Source of the DNA: Sva-07 sp031426215
GTDB lineage: Bacteria; Actinomycetota; Acidimicrobiia; Acidimicrobiales; Ilumatobacteraceae
Assembly (NCBI GenBank): GCA_031426215.1
Contig: JANPKU010000095.1
Location: forward strand, 1-64,000
Reading direction: 5' to 3'
DNA: 64,000 bases
Shown: positions 62,745 to 64,000 of the stretch, piece after piece
Layout of the letters: every line of letters begins with the position of its first letter
Position numbering within the stretch: position 1 is the first letter of the stretch
The notes under the pieces: generated by a model
Told to the model about the DNA's origin: nothing
Seen by the model: the letters and a program-made list of their open reading frames with translations, nothing else
The model's database searches: none
Translations under genes and position numbers: made by a program

Positions 62745-63777
62745 GCGGGTGGGAGACGTGACCGAAGAGATCCGTCGCGAGATTCAGCGACATGGTCCGA
62801 TTCCGTTCGAGCGGTTCATGGAGCTTGCGCTGTATGGCGCCGAGGGCTTCTACACCAAGCCTGACGGAGGCTCGGCCGGCCGTCGTGGTGACTTCATCAC
62901 GTCGCCCGAGGTCGGTCCGCTGTTCGGTGCGGTCGCCGCCCGATACCTCGATGCCGAGTGGGAGCGCATCGGCCGCCCCGAGGTGTTCACCGTGGTCGAT
63001 GCCGGCGCCGGGCCCGGCACGTTGGCGAGGTCGGTGCTCGCTGCTCGGCCGATGTGCAGCGATGCGTTGCGGTACGTGGCAGTCGAAATCTCGTCGGGCC
63101 AGCGAGAGCGCCATCCCGACGGCGTCGAGTCCGGAGCGATGTTGCCGAACGAGCTGTTCGACGGTGTCGTGATCGCCAACGAGTTGCTCGACAACCTGCC
63201 GTTCCGCCTCGCTGTGTTCGACCAGGGCTGGCGCGAGGCGTTCGTCGACCTCGGCGCCGACGGACGATTCGTCGAGGTGCTGTCGGCGCCGATCGATCCG
63301 GTCCCGTCGTTCCTGCCAGCCGCCGCCCAGTTCGGTGCCCGGGCGCCGCTCGTGGACCGGGCCGCGGTGTTCGTGAACGAGGCTCGACGACTCGTGCGGA
63401 CCGGCTCGGTCATCGTGTTCGACTACGCCACACCGATCACCGCCATGCTCGCTGGGCGTCCGTACCGCGACTGGATGCGTACATACCGTGGTAACGAGCG
63501 TGGCGAGCACTACCTGGCGTCCCCGGGAACGCAGGACATCACGATCGATGTACCGATCGACCAACTCCCCGAGCCCGACACCGTGCGCGCACAAGCACCG
63601 TTCCTGCAGCGGTGGGGTATCGACGAACTGGTCGCCGAGGGCAAGCGGATCTGGGAGGAACAAGCGGCGCGCCCGGGCCTCGAAGCGATGAAGATGCGCA
63701 GTCGCATCAGCGAAGCCGAAGCGTTGCTCGACCCCGTCGGTCTCGGGGGATTCCTCGTCGCCGAATGGCGCGCCTGA
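62743..63777 (+). CDS. MidA/NDUFAF7-family SAM-dependent methyltransferase
   Basis: From ATG 62743, 344 residues; GTG 62758 (VTEEIRREIQRHGPIPFERF) fits the usual family N-terminus equally well and would spare the palindrome. Family blocks: GRRGDFITSPEVGPLFGAVA, TVVDAGAGPGTLARSVLAAR (SAM-binding), VVIANELLDNLPFRLAVFDQ and VIVFDYATPITAMLAGRPYR. Eukaryotic NDUFAF7 methylates an arginine of NDUFS2 (NuoD homologue) and is required for complex I assembly. Its place right after nuoN fits a NuoD-modifying or assembly role. Flanked by palindromes C1 and C2. Confidence 0.9.
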   Translation: MRVGDVTEEIRREIQRHGPIPFERFMELALYGAEGFYTKPDGGSAGRRGDFITSPEVGPLFGAVAARYLDAEWERIGRPEVFTVVDAGAGPGTLARSVLAARPMCSDALRYVAVEISSGQRERHPDGVESGAMLPNELFDGVVIANELLDNLPFRLAVFDQGWREAFVDLGADGRFVEVLSAPIDPVPSFLPAAAQFGARAPLVDRAAVFVNEARRLVRTGSVIVFDYATPITAMLAGRPYRDWMRTYRGNERGEHYLASPGTQDITIDVPIDQLPEPDTVRAQAPFLQRWGIDELVAEGKRIWEEQAARPGLEAMKMRSRISEAEALLDPVGLGGFLVAEWRA

Positions 63778-63795
63778 GCCGCACCACGCCTCCGC

Positions 63796-63842
63796 TTCTC
63801 GTGAACAAGGTGCGCCATAGGTGCGCACCTTTTTCACGAGAA
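63796..63842. repeat. 47-bp palindrome, family C copy 2
   Basis: Arms TTCTCGTGAACAAGGTGCGC and GCGCACCTTTTTCACGAGAA pair in 19 of 20 positions. It follows the midA stop by 18 bases. The right arm has CCTTTTT, so it could act as a terminator on the plus strand. Confidence 0.85.
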
Positions 63843-63905
63843 CGGTCTGGCGGCGGCGCGCGTGGGCCTGACGATCGTCGGCACGTTTGATCTACCATCG
63901 CACGC

Positions 63906-64000
63906 ATGGCTGAACCGGGGAACGCCGACACGAACGAGCACCACGACACCATCGACGCACTGAGCGCCGAGAACCGCAAGTTCCCACCATCGGAGGCGTT
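63906..64000 (+). CDS. acs: Start of acetyl-CoA synthetase (partial, runs off window)
   Basis: Only ~31 residues are visible: MAEPGNADTNEHHDTIDALS then AENRKFPPSEA. The 'ID-L-x-ENR-x-FPP' pattern is the N-terminus of acetyl-CoA synthetases, where the following residues would be 'xFxxxAxxx'. It is in the same direction as midA, about 63 bases after palindrome C2. Assignment rests on the short motif, so the confidence is moderate. Confidence 0.6.
   Translation, partial: MAEPGNADTNEHHDTIDALSAENRKFPPSEA

Overview
The window comes from a high-GC bacterium with strongly GC-biased third codon positions, many GTG/TTG starts, and tight gene overlaps. The gene content (F420/luciferase-type oxidoreductase, MpaB-type oxygenase, mycobacterial-style Eis acetyltransferase, HbhA/phasin-like lysine-rich protein beside an XRE regulator, clustered nuo genes) points to an actinobacterium. 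A marine Acidimicrobiia (Ilumatobacter-like) source is my best guess, by inference only. I see no rRNA, tRNA, CRISPR array, complete insertion sequence or prophage.

Layout. 1-9.3 kb is a signalling and small-flavoprotein region: the edge of a possible methylmalonyl-CoA mutase-family gene, a broken MarR gene, DUF1330, two diguanylate cyclases, a GAF protein, two paralogous pairs of split-barrel (pyridoxamine-phosphate-oxidase-like) proteins each coupled to a sensor or output gene, a hemerythrin and a luciferase-like oxidoreductase. 9.3-19.4 kb holds an acyl-CoA dehydrogenase, an Eis-like acetyltransferase, a primary-type sigma factor, a Bax-inhibitor-like membrane protein, a three-gene ferritin-like (diiron) operon and a UbiB/ABC1 kinase. 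19.4-22.8 kb is a sugar-type ABC importer (two permeases and a binding lipoprotein, no ATPase). 22.9-33.9 kb is mostly metabolic and housekeeping: cyclophilin, AlkX/YcaQ-like glycosylase, MpaB oxygenase, AI-2E transporter family, asparaginase, MBL hydrolase, threonine deaminase, RimK/RimB, MscS, and an Fe/2-oxoglutarate oxygenase. 34.0-36.9 kb is an agmatine-to-putrescine operon under an RpiR regulator. 36.9-46 kb contains an S4 RNA-binding protein, two MFS transporters, formate-THF ligase with an unknown 475-residue partner, a phasin/HbhA-like protein with its XRE neighbour, and a uridine phosphorylase. 46.1-50.8 kb is an ArsR-methyltransferase fusion coupled to metH. 51.7-62.7 kb is a complex I operon nuoABCDHIJKLMN without nuoEFG, followed by a MidA/NDUFAF7-type methyltransferase and the start of an acetyl-CoA synthetase.

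The most distinctive structure is a set of short dispersed repeats. (A) Seven copies of an exactly 38-bp palindromic element, nearly all just after stop codons. (B) Two long inverted repeats sharing the core GGGGTCAGACC. (C) Two 47-bp palindromes bracketing the midA gene. (D) A shared repeat inserted in frame into both nuoC and nuoL. Two gene remnants are visible: a MarR gene with one in-frame stop, and a DinB-like fragment ending at a 38-bp element. The two split-flavoprotein pairs and the diiron operon are the best candidates for undescribed biochemical systems.
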